64,000 bases of DNA from JAHECQ01 sp047638695 (GCA_047638695.1 JBLINY010000003.1:37507-101506); one strand, 5' to 3'; numbered from the stretch's first letter, positions 17,466 through 26,199 are shown. The notes: generated from the sequence alone by a model not told the origin. Numbers and translations: made by a program.

Positions 17466-18227
17466 ATGTCCAGCCCAGGAAAGCACATCCTCATCACAGG
17501 CGCAGGTTCCGGGTTCGGTCGCGGTGCCGCCTTGGCGTTGGCTGAGCGAGGTCATCACGTGATCGGCGGATGTATCAATACCGGCGAGGCCGCCGACCTG
17601 GCGGCAACCCACGAGAACATCGATGGTCGCAAGCTCGACATCACTGACATGGCAGACGTTGCCTCGGTCGCGGACCTCCAGGTCGATGTGTTGCTCAACA
17701 ACGCGGGGCGGGGCCAGCTGGGGCCACTTGCCGACGTCCCGATGGATCTGGTTCGCCAGGTCTTCGAGGTGAACGTCTTCGGCACTATGCAAATCACGCA
17801 AGCGGTGTTGGCCGGTATGAAGCAACGCAAGAGCGGACGGGTCATCACCGTGTCATCGATCGCCGGCCTCTCGAGCGGCGCGCTCTCGGGCCCGTACGCC
17901 ATGACGAAGCATGCGCTCGAGGCGTTCTGCAAGTCACTAAGAATCGAGATGGAGCCCTACGGCATCGAGGTCTGCAAGCTCAATCCCGGGCCTTACGCCA
18001 CGGGCTTCAACGATGCCATGGTCGACGGTGTCGACGAACAGCTCGCTCCCGCCGCTGATGTGACCGAACTCGAGCTGGCCGCCGGCACCCGCACCCGCAT
18101 GCTCGGCAACCAACTCGATCCGCAAGAGGTCGTCGACGCCATGGTGCATCTGTGCACCGCCGCCACCGTGCCCTTCGAGACGTTCAAGCCCGACAACATC
18201 CTCGAGCGCTACGGCATCACCCGCTAA
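17466..18227 (+). CDS. SDR family oxidoreductase
   Basis: A 253-residue classical short-chain dehydrogenase. The cofactor motif TGAGSGFGRG is near residues 11-20, NNAG near 81, and the catalytic Ser (VSSIAG) and YAMTK (Tyr-x-x-x-Lys) follow. The ATG at 17466 is chosen because the frame upstream overlaps the divergent selenoprotein gene and lacks SDR character. The two genes are only about 48 bases apart head-to-head and so share a promoter region. The 3' end carries a 15-bp-spaced duplication that includes the stop codon. Confidence 0.9.
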   Translation: MSSPGKHILITGAGSGFGRGAALALAERGHHVIGGCINTGEAADLAATHENIDGRKLDITDMADVASVADLQVDVLLNNAGRGQLGPLADVPMDLVRQVFEVNVFGTMQITQAVLAGMKQRKSGRVITVSSIAGLSSGALSGPYAMTKHALEAFCKSLRIEMEPYGIEVCKLNPGPYATGFNDAMVDGVDEQLAPAADVTELELAAGTRTRMLGNQLDPQEVVDAMVHLCTAATVPFETFKPDNILERYGITR

Positions 18228-18243
18228 CCCGTCACCCGCTAAC
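18217..18243 (+). repeat. direct duplication of an SDR gene end
   Basis: TCACCCGCTAAC occurs at 18217-18228 (containing the TAA stop) and again at 18232-18243, a 15-base period. The second copy lies just outside the gene. Confidence 0.85.
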
Positions 18244-18296
18244 AAGGGCGAAAACAAGAACTAAGCCCGACCAGATTTTGGGCCGATACAAGGCCC

Positions 18297-18701
18297 ATGC
18301 GATCGCTTCACGTATGGCTGGCCATGGTGGTCGCCTTTTCCGTTGGCTTCTTCGCTCTCGCGTCGTCGGGCCTGGAAGTCGGCTTTTCCAACCTCGCCCT
18401 TTTCTGGCTCACCGTCGTCATCACCCTCATGTGCGCCGCGTTCGCTCTTGGGCTGCTCGCCATAGCCCGCCACGTCGACCAGCCTGAACTGGGTGTCCTT
18501 GCCGCGGCGCTCTTCGCTACCTCGCTGTTTCCGTTCGTTCACGGACTGAACATCCCCGGTGTACTGACACCAGCAGAAACGGGAGCCACCACCTTCACTG
18601 CATGGGTGGCCTTGCCGGCAACACTACTTTTGGCCCTTCCCTCACTGGTCGACAACCGACTGGCTCACAAGGTGCTCAAACACTGGCGGCCCTACTCCTA
18701 G
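18297..18701 (+). CDS. N-terminal membrane half of a sensor protein, cut by an in-frame TAG
   Basis: 134 residues with about four hydrophobic helices (roughly 5-27, 33-57, 66-90, 100-120) ending at a TAG (18699-18701). The HD-GYP gene that follows begins in the same reading frame two codons later and opens with further membrane helices. Together they would form one 481-residue protein with about eight helices and a C-terminal HD-GYP domain. Either this is one gene with a nonsense mutation, or the membrane part is made separately and coupled by reinitiation. Alone it has no recognisable function. Confidence 0.6.
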   Translation: MRSLHVWLAMVVAFSVGFFALASSGLEVGFSNLALFWLTVVITLMCAAFALGLLAIARHVDQPELGVLAAALFATSLFPFVHGLNIPGVLTPAETGATTFTAWVALPATLLLALPSLVDNRLAHKVLKHWRPYS

Positions 18702-18704
18702 GGA

Positions 18705-19742
18705 GTGATGACAGCGGTGGTCGCTGCGACCGTGTTCCTCATCTTCGAGCCGAACTCGGTGCCTGCAGCTCGCCCTGATGCCATTTGGACCGTCGCTGGG
18801 GCCGCCGTCAGCTTCGTCGGCGCCCAAGCATTGGCGTATCGGCAGGTTCGGCTCTTCGAGATCGGCCGTCGCAAGCCTTCGTTCGTCGCCGCAGTCGGAT
18901 TCTCGTGGATCGGCATGTCCAGTCTGTTCTGGTTCATCGGTATGCCCAGCACAGCAGTGGTTTGGGCCGCTCACCTGCTCGACGGCCTTGGCGTGCTCGG
19001 CGCCGCCGTTGGCATGGCCCTCGCCCACCGAAACGACCGATCGATCACAAACGTGCTCGCACCTGTACTCAACCGAGATCCGGCCGTCGCTCTTCGCCTC
19101 GGCCTCACTCCGCAGATCGCCGACTTCGTTTCGTCACTCGAGGCCAAGGATCGCAACACCGCCGCCCACGTCACTCGCGTCGGAGAGCTAGCCATGCGGC
19201 TGGCCGAGCGAGCCGACATCGGCGGCGAACGGCTGCGAGCCATCGGGCTCGGTGCCCCTCTCCATGACATCGGCAAACTCCGGGTGCCCGATGCCATCCT
19301 GACCAAGCCAGACAAGCTCACTGACGATGAGTTCGACACGATGAAACAGCACACAATCTGGGGAGCCGAATTGCTGGCCGACGATTCGATCCTGGCTCCG
19401 GTCGCCACGCTGGTTCGGAACCACCACGAACGGGCTGACGGTCGGGGTTATCCCGATGCGCTCCGAGGTGAACAGATTCCGCTGGATGTGAGCATCATCA
19501 GTGTCGCCGACGCCTGGGACGCCATGGTCCAGAGTCGGCACTACCGCCAAGGGATGAGCGAGGAGAAAGCCCGTTCGATCTTTAGCGAACACGCTGGCTC
19601 TCAATGGGCAACCGAAGCGGTCGATCTGCTCATGGCTCAACTTGATGATGACAGCTCGCTCGAAGGTCTGTTCGCAGATTTGATCGGTGAACCAGCCGCT
19701 CCGTGTTGCAGTGAGACCATCGCCGCGCTTACGGCGAGCTGA
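18705..19742 (+). CDS. HD-GYP domain protein (probable cyclic-di-GMP phosphodiesterase) with membrane N-terminus
   Basis: 345 residues from the GTG at 18705, or 344 from the ATG at 18708. About four membrane helices (to residue about 110) are followed by an HD-GYP domain. LHDIGK carries the HD metal ligands, and HHERADGRGYP is the GYP motif; NTAAHVTRVGELA is the preceding helix of the domain. All key residues appear intact, so catalytic activity is plausible: hydrolysis of cyclic-di-GMP or a related dinucleotide at the membrane. The gene is in phase with the upstream ORF across a single TAG. Its last 14 bases overlap the convergent amidase gene. Confidence 0.82.
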   Translation: MMTAVVAATVFLIFEPNSVPAARPDAIWTVAGAAVSFVGAQALAYRQVRLFEIGRRKPSFVAAVGFSWIGMSSLFWFIGMPSTAVVWAAHLLDGLGVLGAAVGMALAHRNDRSITNVLAPVLNRDPAVALRLGLTPQIADFVSSLEAKDRNTAAHVTRVGELAMRLAERADIGGERLRAIGLGAPLHDIGKLRVPDAILTKPDKLTDDEFDTMKQHTIWGAELLADDSILAPVATLVRNHHERADGRGYPDALRGEQIPLDVSIISVADAWDAMVQSRHYRQGMSEEKARSIFSEHAGSQWATEAVDLLMAQLDDDSSLEGLFADLIGEPAAPCCSETIAALTAS

Positions 19743-21114
19743 ACGACCAGCTCTGCAGGTCGAGGATTGCTCGAGCCGCCCGTAACACAAGATCTTCTCT
19801 GAAAAGGGTTGCGACCACCTGAAGCCCGATGGGCAAACCATCGACCGACAACCCGGCCGGGATAGAGGCCGCTGGCTGGCCGCTGTAATTGAACGGCACC
19901 GTGTACGGCACGCCGTGGTCCCACCGATCGAATTCACTCGAGTGATACACGGTGTCGACCGGCGGTGCGACCGTTGGCATCGTTGGAGTAAGCAGCAGAT
20001 CATGCTCGACGTGGAACCGACGCATGGTCTCGACCAGGTTGGCTCGGGCCGTGGAAGCTGCAACCATTCCGTGAACGTCGAACGCCATACCTTCCTGGGC
20101 CAGTTGGCGGAAGCCCGGATCGAGGTCGTCCCACCGATCGCTGGGAATGCCGGCAAGCCGAGAAGCGAAGCCAGCCTTCCAATACTCCTCGAGCTGAGGC
20201 CGGAGAGGTTCGATGATGGGGCCAACTTCGGTCACCTCGGCGCCCGCATCGGCCAACAGGTCAAGAACGCGACGGCACACGGCCGCCACCTCGGCGTCAG
20301 GGGCGGCACCTCCGTAGTTCTCGCTATAGGCCAGCCGGAGTCCGGCCAGACCATCGTTGATGCCAACCCGCCAATCACGATTGTCGTACGGCACCGCATG
20401 CCAATCCCTGATGTCGGGACGGGACATGACGTTGAGCAGCAGCGCGCTGTCTTCGACCGAGCGAGTGAGAGCACCATTCGACACCAACGAAACAAAGGGC
20501 GAGCCGACCGGGGCTTGCGGCACCCGGCCAAAGGTGGGCTTCAGTCCAACCAAACCGCAATAACTCGCCGGGATGCGGATGGAGCCCCCGCCGTCGCTGC
20601 CGTGAGCAACGGCACCGATCCCGGCCGATAGCGAGGCAGCTGCCCCGCCTGACGAACCACCCGGCGTGTGATCGGTGTTCCAGGGGTTGCGAGTAATGCC
20701 AAACCGCGGGGTGTCGGTGATGCCCTTCCAGCCGAACTCCGAGGTCGTGGTCTTGCCTAGAAACACCACCCCGGCCTCCCGCAGCCGAGCGATTGGCGGC
20801 GAGTCGACGGTCACCGTTTCAGCCGACGTAACCAACGACCCCTCGGTGTTGGGATAGCCAGCCATGTCAACGATGTCTTTCACCGTTGCCGGAATCCCGT
20901 CGAGATGACCGGCCGGCTCGCCACGCGACCAACGATCGGCGCTGGCGAGGGCGGCCGACCTCGCCCGCGCGGGATCGACGACGGTGAAGGCGTTGAGCAT
21001 CGGCTGCATCTCTTCAATTCGGTCGAGGTGCTCGTCGATCACCTCAACCGGCGACAGCTCTTTACGTCGATACGAGCGCAGCAAATCATGGACGGTTCTT
21101 GACTTCGTCGTCAC
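19729..21114 (-). CDS. amidase signature family hydrolase
   Basis: A 461-residue amidase. Triad residues are Lys79 (ATVKDIVD), Ser154 in GGSSGG and Ser178 in GGGSIRIPA. The GTG at 21114 overlaps the upstream SDR stop by 4 bases (GTGA); the open frame before it is Arg-rich and not family-like. It probably hydrolyses a linear or aryl amide; related enzymes include aryl-acylamidases and 6-aminohexanoate-cyclic-dimer hydrolases. Paired with an SDR in one transcript, it may release an amine and an acid or alcohol for oxidation (inference). Confidence 0.88.
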   Translation of the reverse strand: MTTKSRTVHDLLRSYRRKELSPVEVIDEHLDRIEEMQPMLNAFTVVDPARARSAALASADRWSRGEPAGHLDGIPATVKDIVDMAGYPNTEGSLVTSAETVTVDSPPIARLREAGVVFLGKTTTSEFGWKGITDTPRFGITRNPWNTDHTPGGSSGGAAASLSAGIGAVAHGSDGGGSIRIPASYCGLVGLKPTFGRVPQAPVGSPFVSLVSNGALTRSVEDSALLLNVMSRPDIRDWHAVPYDNRDWRVGINDGLAGLRLAYSENYGGAAPDAEVAAVCRRVLDLLADAGAEVTEVGPIIEPLRPQLEEYWKAGFASRLAGIPSDRWDDLDPGFRQLAQEGMAFDVHGMVAASTARANLVETMRRFHVEHDLLLTPTMPTVAPPVDTVYHSSEFDRWDHGVPYTVPFNYSGQPAASIPAGLSVDGLPIGLQVVATLFREDLVLRAARAILDLQSWSFSSP

Positions 21115-21884
21115 TCGTCCGGCAATTCGACTCTGATGATTTCGCCGCCGTCGACGATCAACGTTTGGCCGGTCATCCACTTGGCATCAACGGCTAGAAA
21201 GAGCGCCGCGGCCCCGATGTCTTCGGGCTCGCCGAGGCGTTTGGTCGGCAAGGACTCGGCCACTTCGACACCCTTCGCACCATCCCACAGCACCTTGGCG
21301 AAGTCGGTCTTGATCAGGCCCGGCGCAATGCAGTTGACCCGCACTCCCGGGCCAAGTTCGGCGCCCAGTTGCTTGGTCATGTGGATGAGCGTCGACTTGA
21401 ACATGCAGTAAATGCCAATGTCGCGACTAGTTGTGAATCCGCCAACAGAAGCGATGTTGACCACCGCACCGCCATGCTCTTTCATCCAAGTGTTCCAGGC
21501 AATTTGAGTCCACAGCAGTGGACCCCGGACGTTCACTTCGTAGGTCTTGTCGAGCTTGCTGGCCTCGACATCGATGCTGCGACCGTTGTGAGGATTGGTG
21601 GCGGCATTGTTTACCAGCACGTCAAGCGATCCAAAGTGCTCGATGGTGTCATTCATGACCTGCTGGCCCTGCTCGGGGTCACCAACGTGACTTGCCCGCC
21701 ACGCCACATGACCCGGAAGGTTCAGGGCGTTCAACTCATCCACTGCCTCTTCGCATTTCTCCGCCTTACGCGACGTGATCATCACGTTCGCTCCGGCCTC
21801 CAGAAACACCTTGGTAATACCGAAGCCAATGCCGGCCGAACCACCCGTCACCAGCGCCGTCTTTCCCGCGAGTTTCTGATCCAT
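21111..21884 (-). CDS. SDR family oxidoreductase
   Basis: A 257-residue short-chain dehydrogenase. TGGSAGIGFG lies near residues 13-22, NNAAT near 91, and the active-site Tyr-Lys is in YCMFKS. C-terminal GQTLIVDGGE is typical of 3-ketoacyl-reductase-like SDRs. The ATG at 21884 has a clear AGGAG box 4-5 bases upstream, while the longer open frame lacks one. It overlaps the downstream amidase gene (GTGA). The divergent CHRD gene begins about 160 bases away. Confidence 0.9.
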   Translation of the reverse strand: MDQKLAGKTALVTGGSAGIGFGITKVFLEAGANVMITSRKAEKCEEAVDELNALNLPGHVAWRASHVGDPEQGQQVMNDTIEHFGSLDVLVNNAATNPHNGRSIDVEASKLDKTYEVNVRGPLLWTQIAWNTWMKEHGGAVVNIASVGGFTTSRDIGIYCMFKSTLIHMTKQLGAELGPGVRVNCIAPGLIKTDFAKVLWDGAKGVEVAESLPTKRLGEPEDIGAAALFLAVDAKWMTGQTLIVDGGEIIRVELPDE

Positions 21885-22008
21885 GACACTCCTTTGATTG
21901 AGCACGTAGACCGCAACGTTTACCACTTCTGAACCTCTCCGATCCAAGAGGAAACGGTTCTCTGGTCTGGTTGACCGGGCCCGCATCGTTCGGTCTTGGC
22001 TTCTTGCA

Positions 22009-22024
22009 CCGGGAGACCTCCCGG
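22009..22024 (+). promoter_or_regulatory. short hairpin in the leader of the CHRD gene
   Basis: CCGGGAG and CTCCCGG are separated by two bases and lie 7 bases before the GGAGGG ribosome binding site of the CHRD gene (start 22044). It could affect translation or simply be incidental in a GC-rich leader. Confidence 0.3.
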
Positions 22025-22043
22025 ATCCTTGGAGGGAAAATTC

Positions 22044-22793
22044 ATGAAAGCCACTCAACGCGCCTGTCGCTTGGCGTTTGCCACTGCCATTGTCGCCTCG
22101 CCACTCCTCTTGGCCGGCCCGCTCAGCGCAGAAGACCTTCAGGCTGACGGCATCTACATCAACGAAGGAAACGGAACGAGCAAGGCACTGGTCAGCGTCG
22201 ATGGCGACCAGGTGATCGTGCGTATCGAGGCCAACGGCGTGTCCGCCAGTCTGGTGCACGCGCAGCACATTCACGGCGAGTTGGACACCGATGGGGAGTG
22301 TCCCGGCATTGAAGCCGACGCTGATGGCGACGGCATCATTTCAACGGCCGAAGGCGTCGGACAGTACGGATCAGTAAAGGTGGCGCTTACCACTGACGGC
22401 GACACCACGGCCGACAGCGCCCTTGCGCTCGAACGCTTCCCGGTGGCCGAGGCCGACGGTACGTATGTCTACGAGCGCACCTTCGAGGTCGACGCTGACG
22501 TGACCGCCAACGTTGCGCGCTGGGTCGTCATTGTCCACGGTGTCGATCTCGATGAGAACGGCGAGTACGACGGTGATGCTCGCTCGAGCCTCACCGACGA
22601 TCTGCCGCTCGAGGGCACCATGCCAGCCACATGCGGCAAGCTCGTCGTGGCCCAGGTCGCCTCCACCCCCAGCGGCGGCGTCGCTGCGGGAGCAGGCGGC
22701 ACTGCCGGCGGCTCATTCAACACTCCCCTGGTGGCAACGGCCGCAGGCGTTGTAGCCGTGGCTGCCTTCGGCCACCGTCGCCGCAGCGCCTGA
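22044..22793 (+). CDS. secreted CHRD-like domain protein with calcium-loop motif and C-terminal membrane tail
   Basis: A 249-residue exported protein. A signal peptide spans residues 1-29 (LLLAGPLSAE end). The CHRD-type HAQHIHGEL lies at 72-80. Inside the domain, DADGDGIISTAE (92-103) looks like an EF-hand/dockerin calcium loop, and a second acidic loop, DLDENGEYDGD, follows. The C-terminus is a Gly/Ala-rich linker, a hydrophobic helix and HRRR, consistent with a membrane or sortase anchor. GGAGGG at 22031 supports the ATG at 22044. The sortase gene begins 25 bases after its stop, so this is its likely substrate. The role is probably structural or adhesive at the surface (inference). Confidence 0.8.
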   Translation: MKATQRACRLAFATAIVASPLLLAGPLSAEDLQADGIYINEGNGTSKALVSVDGDQVIVRIEANGVSASLVHAQHIHGELDTDGECPGIEADADGDGIISTAEGVGQYGSVKVALTTDGDTTADSALALERFPVAEADGTYVYERTFEVDADVTANVARWVVIVHGVDLDENGEYDGDARSSLTDDLPLEGTMPATCGKLVVAQVASTPSGGVAAGAGGTAGGSFNTPLVATAAGVVAVAAFGHRRRSA

Positions 22794-22818
22794 GTCCGAC
22801 AGAGTCGTTTCCTTCAAC

Positions 22819-23556
22819 ATGAAGTGGATCTTGGCGGGGGTGGCGCTGCTCGGCAGCGCGGCCCTCGTCGGTGCCACTGCCTCGTCCGACGCCTTGGATC
22901 TCTGCAGCCCTGAAGCCACAGCGACATCGACGAGCGCCGAACCAGCCGCCAACGACTTCCTTTCGAACTGGATGGCGGGCGACGACCTCGAGGCCCCCGC
23001 GTCGACCATGTCGATGGCACGTCGTGGCGAATCCGGCGACTCGGAGCCGCCGAGCGACGACGTCGCAGAAGATCAACCGCTTGGCACACCAGTCGCCGTG
23101 CGGGTTCCGATTGTCGAAATCGGGGTCGAGCTCGATCCACTCGGACTCGATGAAGAAGGCGGACTCGAAGTACCGGAAGACTTCTCGCGCGGTGGGTGGT
23201 TCGCCGATGGCCCCAAGCCCGGAGCGGTCGGACCCGCCGTCATCACCGCCCACGTTGACAGCTTCGACGGGCCCGCTCCTTTCTTCCGACTGAGCGAAAT
23301 GGCGGTTGGTGACGAGATCGACGTGCTGATGTCGAACGGCGACACCGTCACCTTTGTTGCCACTCGAGTCGAAGAACACGCCAAAGACGAGTTCCCTACG
23401 CTCGAGGTCCATGGCAATACCGACCAACCCGAGCTGCGATTGATCACATGTGGCGGCGACTTCGATCGGAACGAACGCTCCTACCGGCACAACATCATCG
23501 TGTGGGCAACCAGCGCCGATGCTCTTGGCGAACAGGCCGACGATTCGCTGACCTAG
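22819..23556 (+). CDS. class E/F sortase
   Basis: A 245-residue membrane-anchored transpeptidase. An N-terminal hydrophobic helix (about 3-20) and a Ser/Glu-rich stalk precede the catalytic domain. The triad is His145 (ITAHVDS), Cys211 (LITCGG) and Arg223 (SYRHN). It follows the CHRD surface protein by 25 bases. It resembles the sortase at 3387 in layout and in the TCGG(T/D)FD active-site segment, so the two are probably paralogues serving different substrates. Confidence 0.87.
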   Translation: MKWILAGVALLGSAALVGATASSDALDLCSPEATATSTSAEPAANDFLSNWMAGDDLEAPASTMSMARRGESGDSEPPSDDVAEDQPLGTPVAVRVPIVEIGVELDPLGLDEEGGLEVPEDFSRGGWFADGPKPGAVGPAVITAHVDSFDGPAPFFRLSEMAVGDEIDVLMSNGDTVTFVATRVEEHAKDEFPTLEVHGNTDQPELRLITCGGDFDRNERSYRHNIIVWATSADALGEQADDSLT

Positions 23557-23569
23557 GTAGTCTCGTGGG

Positions 23570-24364
23570 ATGGCACCGCAGACCTACGAAACCGTCCTCT
23601 ATTCAACCGAGGACAACATCGCCCACATTCGCTTCAATCGTCCGGACGGGGCGAACGCGCTGAACCCCGCCCTCTCAAGAGATCTCCGCGACGTGATGCT
23701 CGAAGCAGCCTTCGATGATGAGGTGCGGGCGGTCGCCATTACCGCCGAAGGCAAGGTCTTTTGTGCTGGCGGAGACCTCAAGGAATTTCATGCCGCCGGC
23801 GACGGACTGCCCAAATTGGCGTCAGACATGCTCACCGATTTTCACGGCGCCATCTATCGCATGAACCGCATGCCGAAACCGGTCGTGGCCGGTGTTGCCG
23901 GGGCTGCTGGAGGTGCCGGCCTATCGTTCGTGTCAGCGTTTGACCTCGTGATCGCTGAGGAATCGGCCAAGTTCACCATGGCCTACACCCGCGCCGGCGT
24001 GACGCCCGACGGAACCTCCACCTATTTTCTGTCCCGCCACATCGGCGTGCGGCGCACCATGGACCTCACCCTGACCAACCGAGTGCTATCGGCTGCCGAG
24101 GCCGAATCGTGGGGCCTCGTAAACCGCGTGGTGCCAGACGGCGAAGCCGATCAAGCCGCAATCGACCTAGCCAAACAGTTGGCTGCCGGTCCGGCCTTTG
24201 CTCTTGGGCAGGCCAAGCGTCTGATCTACGAAGGACACGACACGTCGCTCGAACAAACTGGCGAGCGCGAAGGTGTCATGATCGCCAACGCAATGGGCAC
24301 GGCCGACGGCCGCGAGGGCATCGCCGCTTTCGTCGAGAAGCGCTCCGCCAACTTCAACGCATAG
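23570..24364 (+). CDS. enoyl-CoA hydratase/isomerase family protein
   Basis: A 264-residue crotonase-fold enzyme that hydrates or isomerises enoyl-CoA. The oxyanion-hole segments FCAGGDL (residues 64-70) and AGAAGGAGL (about 107-115) are clear. At the second catalytic Glu position the sequence reads TPDGTST, an Asp variant seen in PaaG-like isomerases, so isomerase activity is as likely as hydration. It begins 13 bases after the sortase stop and is followed 16 bases later by a VOC protein gene, so those two may be co-transcribed. Confidence 0.88.
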   Translation: MAPQTYETVLYSTEDNIAHIRFNRPDGANALNPALSRDLRDVMLEAAFDDEVRAVAITAEGKVFCAGGDLKEFHAAGDGLPKLASDMLTDFHGAIYRMNRMPKPVVAGVAGAAGGAGLSFVSAFDLVIAEESAKFTMAYTRAGVTPDGTSTYFLSRHIGVRRTMDLTLTNRVLSAAEAESWGLVNRVVPDGEADQAAIDLAKQLAAGPAFALGQAKRLIYEGHDTSLEQTGEREGVMIANAMGTADGREGIAAFVEKRSANFNA

Positions 24365-24380
24365 ATCGCAGGCCAACTTC

Positions 24381-24839
24381 ATGGACATTCGCCGTATCAC
24401 CGAAGTCGGCATCGCCGTTCGCGATCTCGACAAAGCCGTTGCCCTGTTCGAACATCTCTTCGGCGCCGAAGCAGGCGAGCTGGTCGACGTTCCGCTCTAC
24501 GACATGCGTTTTCGCATGTGTCGGCTGGGCAAGGTCGACTTCGAGGTAATGGAACCAACGGCCGACACCGGTGTGATCGCCGACTTCCTTGCTGCCAGGG
24601 GGGAAGGCCTGCATCACATCGCATTCGCTGTCGACGACATCAACAACACGATGTCGACACTTGGCGCCAAGGGCGTCCAATTCGTTGCCGATGCTCCGGT
24701 GAGCAACTCCATGCCGATGGTCGACTTCGCCGGCCGTCGTTTCGAAGACGACATCTCATTCACCTTTTCCCATCCCAAATCAATCCTGGGCATCCTCTTT
24801 GAGTTCATCCAGTATCCAGACGGCTACCAGACTCCGTGA
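24381..24839 (+). CDS. VOC family protein, methylmalonyl-CoA epimerase-like
   Basis: A 152-residue vicinal-oxygen-chelate protein. HHIAFAVDDI and a repeated beta-alpha-beta-beta-beta half are visible, with ITEVGIAVRDLDKAV at the N-terminus carrying the first half-site. Similar proteins include methylmalonyl-CoA epimerases and glyoxalase-like isomerases. Position directly after the enoyl-CoA enzyme suggests a CoA-ester substrate (inference). Its final codons are part of a 16-base direct repeat that continues past the stop. Confidence 0.72.
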   Translation: MDIRRITEVGIAVRDLDKAVALFEHLFGAEAGELVDVPLYDMRFRMCRLGKVDFEVMEPTADTGVIADFLAARGEGLHHIAFAVDDINNTMSTLGAKGVQFVADAPVSNSMPMVDFAGRRFEDDISFTFSHPKSILGILFEFIQYPDGYQTP

Positions 24840-24874
24840 CCTACGGGCTCCGTGACCTACAGACTCCGTGACCT
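24832..24874 (+). repeat. 16-bp-period repeat across a stop codon (3 copies)
   Basis: CTCCGTGACCT begins at 24832, 24848 and 24864. The first copy contains the TGA stop of the VOC gene; the other two lie in the 121-base spacer before the CoA-transferase. Confidence 0.88.
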
Positions 24875-24960
24875 GACATGACCTCACTACCGCTACGGCC
24901 TACATCTGCATTCTTCACAAGATCCTTCACAAGGGTGACCAAAATCGAAAGCAGGATCAC

Positions 24961-26157
24961 ATGACGGCCGGAATGATCGACGGACCCACCGGGCCCCTCC
25001 AAGGCCTGCGCATCATCGATGTCACCCACGCAGCCGCCGGGCCCTTTGCTGCCATGCTGCTGGCCGATCTCGGCGCCGAGGTGATCAAGGTCGAACCACC
25101 AACTGGCGAGTTCACCCGCTACAGCCGGCCCAATCTCGACGACGGCAGCGGACCGTACGGGGGCCGATTCTCGGCACGGAACCGAAACAAGAAGAGCATC
25201 GCTCTCGATCTGCGTGACGACGACGACCGTGCCGTCTTCCTCCAGCTCGTCGACACCGCCGATGCCCTCATCGAAAACATGCGGGCCGGCGTGCTCGATC
25301 GACTCGGCGTGGGTTGGGATGTGCTCCACCAACGCAATTCGGCCCTGGTCTATGCAGCCATCCGCGGTTTTGGCGACCCTCGCACCGGCGATAGCCCCTA
25401 TGCCGAATGGCCGGCCTTCGACATCATCGCCCAGGCCATGGGCGGGCTGGTGGCCATGAGCGGACCGGATGCCGACCATCCAATGCGGGCCGGTCCCCTC
25501 GTGGGCGACATCTTTCCCGCCACCCTCGCTGCGGTCGGCGTGCTGGCCGCCATCCACCAGGCTCGCGAATCAGGTGAGGGCCAGTTCGTCGACGTGGCCA
25601 TGGTCGACTCGGTGATGGCACTGTGCGCCACCGCCCAAACCATGTGGGACTACGAGGGCCTGGTCTACGAGCCCCAGGGCAACAGCAGCGCCGACGCCAC
25701 ACCATTTGACGTGTATCGCACTGCTGACGGCCATTGCGCCATCGCCGCTCCCACCGAGGCCCACTGGATTCCGCTGTGCCAGATCATGGGGCGACCCGAC
25801 CTGGCCAACGACCCTCGACTGACCACCATCAAAACCCGAGCCGAACATCGCGAGATTGTCGATACCGCCGTTGGCCAATGGGCGGCCGCCCGCACCACCG
25901 CCGAGATCATCTCCGTCCTCGGCGGCCGGGTACCCGTCGGCCCCGTGTTGGGACCAAAAGACTGGGTCGACGATCCTCATGTGGCGGCCCGTGAAATGTT
26001 GGTGACCGTCGAGCACCAGCATCATCGGCCAACGATCGAAGTGGCCTGCCCCATCAAGTTTTCAGCGACGCCCGCCGGCGTGCACTCCCCCGCCCCCGTG
26101 CTGAACCAGCACGGGGATGCTCTACGAGCCGAGCTCGGACTCCCGTCGAAGGCCTGA
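24961..26157 (+). CDS. CaiB/BaiF class III CoA-transferase
   Basis: A 398-residue family III CoA-transferase. The N-terminal LQGLRIIDVTHAAAGPFAAM, the RNKKSIALDLRD segment and the C-terminal VLNQHGDALRAELGL are diagnostic. The active-site Asp should lie in the middle third, within the GDIFPATLAAVGVLAA region. It starts with an ATG preceded by an A/G-rich leader. A perfect hairpin carries its stop codon in the loop. The neighbours on the same strand (a hydrolase and a dioxygenase) suggest it activates an acid for degradation (inference). Confidence 0.9.
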   Translation: MTAGMIDGPTGPLQGLRIIDVTHAAAGPFAAMLLADLGAEVIKVEPPTGEFTRYSRPNLDDGSGPYGGRFSARNRNKKSIALDLRDDDDRAVFLQLVDTADALIENMRAGVLDRLGVGWDVLHQRNSALVYAAIRGFGDPRTGDSPYAEWPAFDIIAQAMGGLVAMSGPDADHPMRAGPLVGDIFPATLAAVGVLAAIHQARESGEGQFVDVAMVDSVMALCATAQTMWDYEGLVYEPQGNSSADATPFDVYRTADGHCAIAAPTEAHWIPLCQIMGRPDLANDPRLTTIKTRAEHREIVDTAVGQWAAARTTAEIISVLGGRVPVGPVLGPKDWVDDPHVAAREMLVTVEHQHHRPTIEVACPIKFSATPAGVHSPAPVLNQHGDALRAELGLPSKA

Positions 26158-26171
26158 TCGGCCTTCGACGG
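26143..26171 (+). terminator. 12-bp perfect hairpin with the CoA-transferase stop codon in its loop
   Basis: CCGTCGAAGGCC (26143-26154) pairs fully with GGCCTTCGACGG (26160-26171); the loop TGATC contains the TGA stop. No U-run follows. It could end transcription or protect the 3' end before the hydrolase gene at 26200. Confidence 0.55.
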
Positions 26172-26199
26172 CACCGCTGCCTAGCGACATACTGGGCTG

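Noticed and set aside
18699..18701. TAG in the HD-GYP gene considered as a recoded amber (pyrrolysine) codon
   Set aside because: No pyrrolysine genes are seen, other genes in the window end normally in TAG, and the position is in an ordinary loop between membrane helices.
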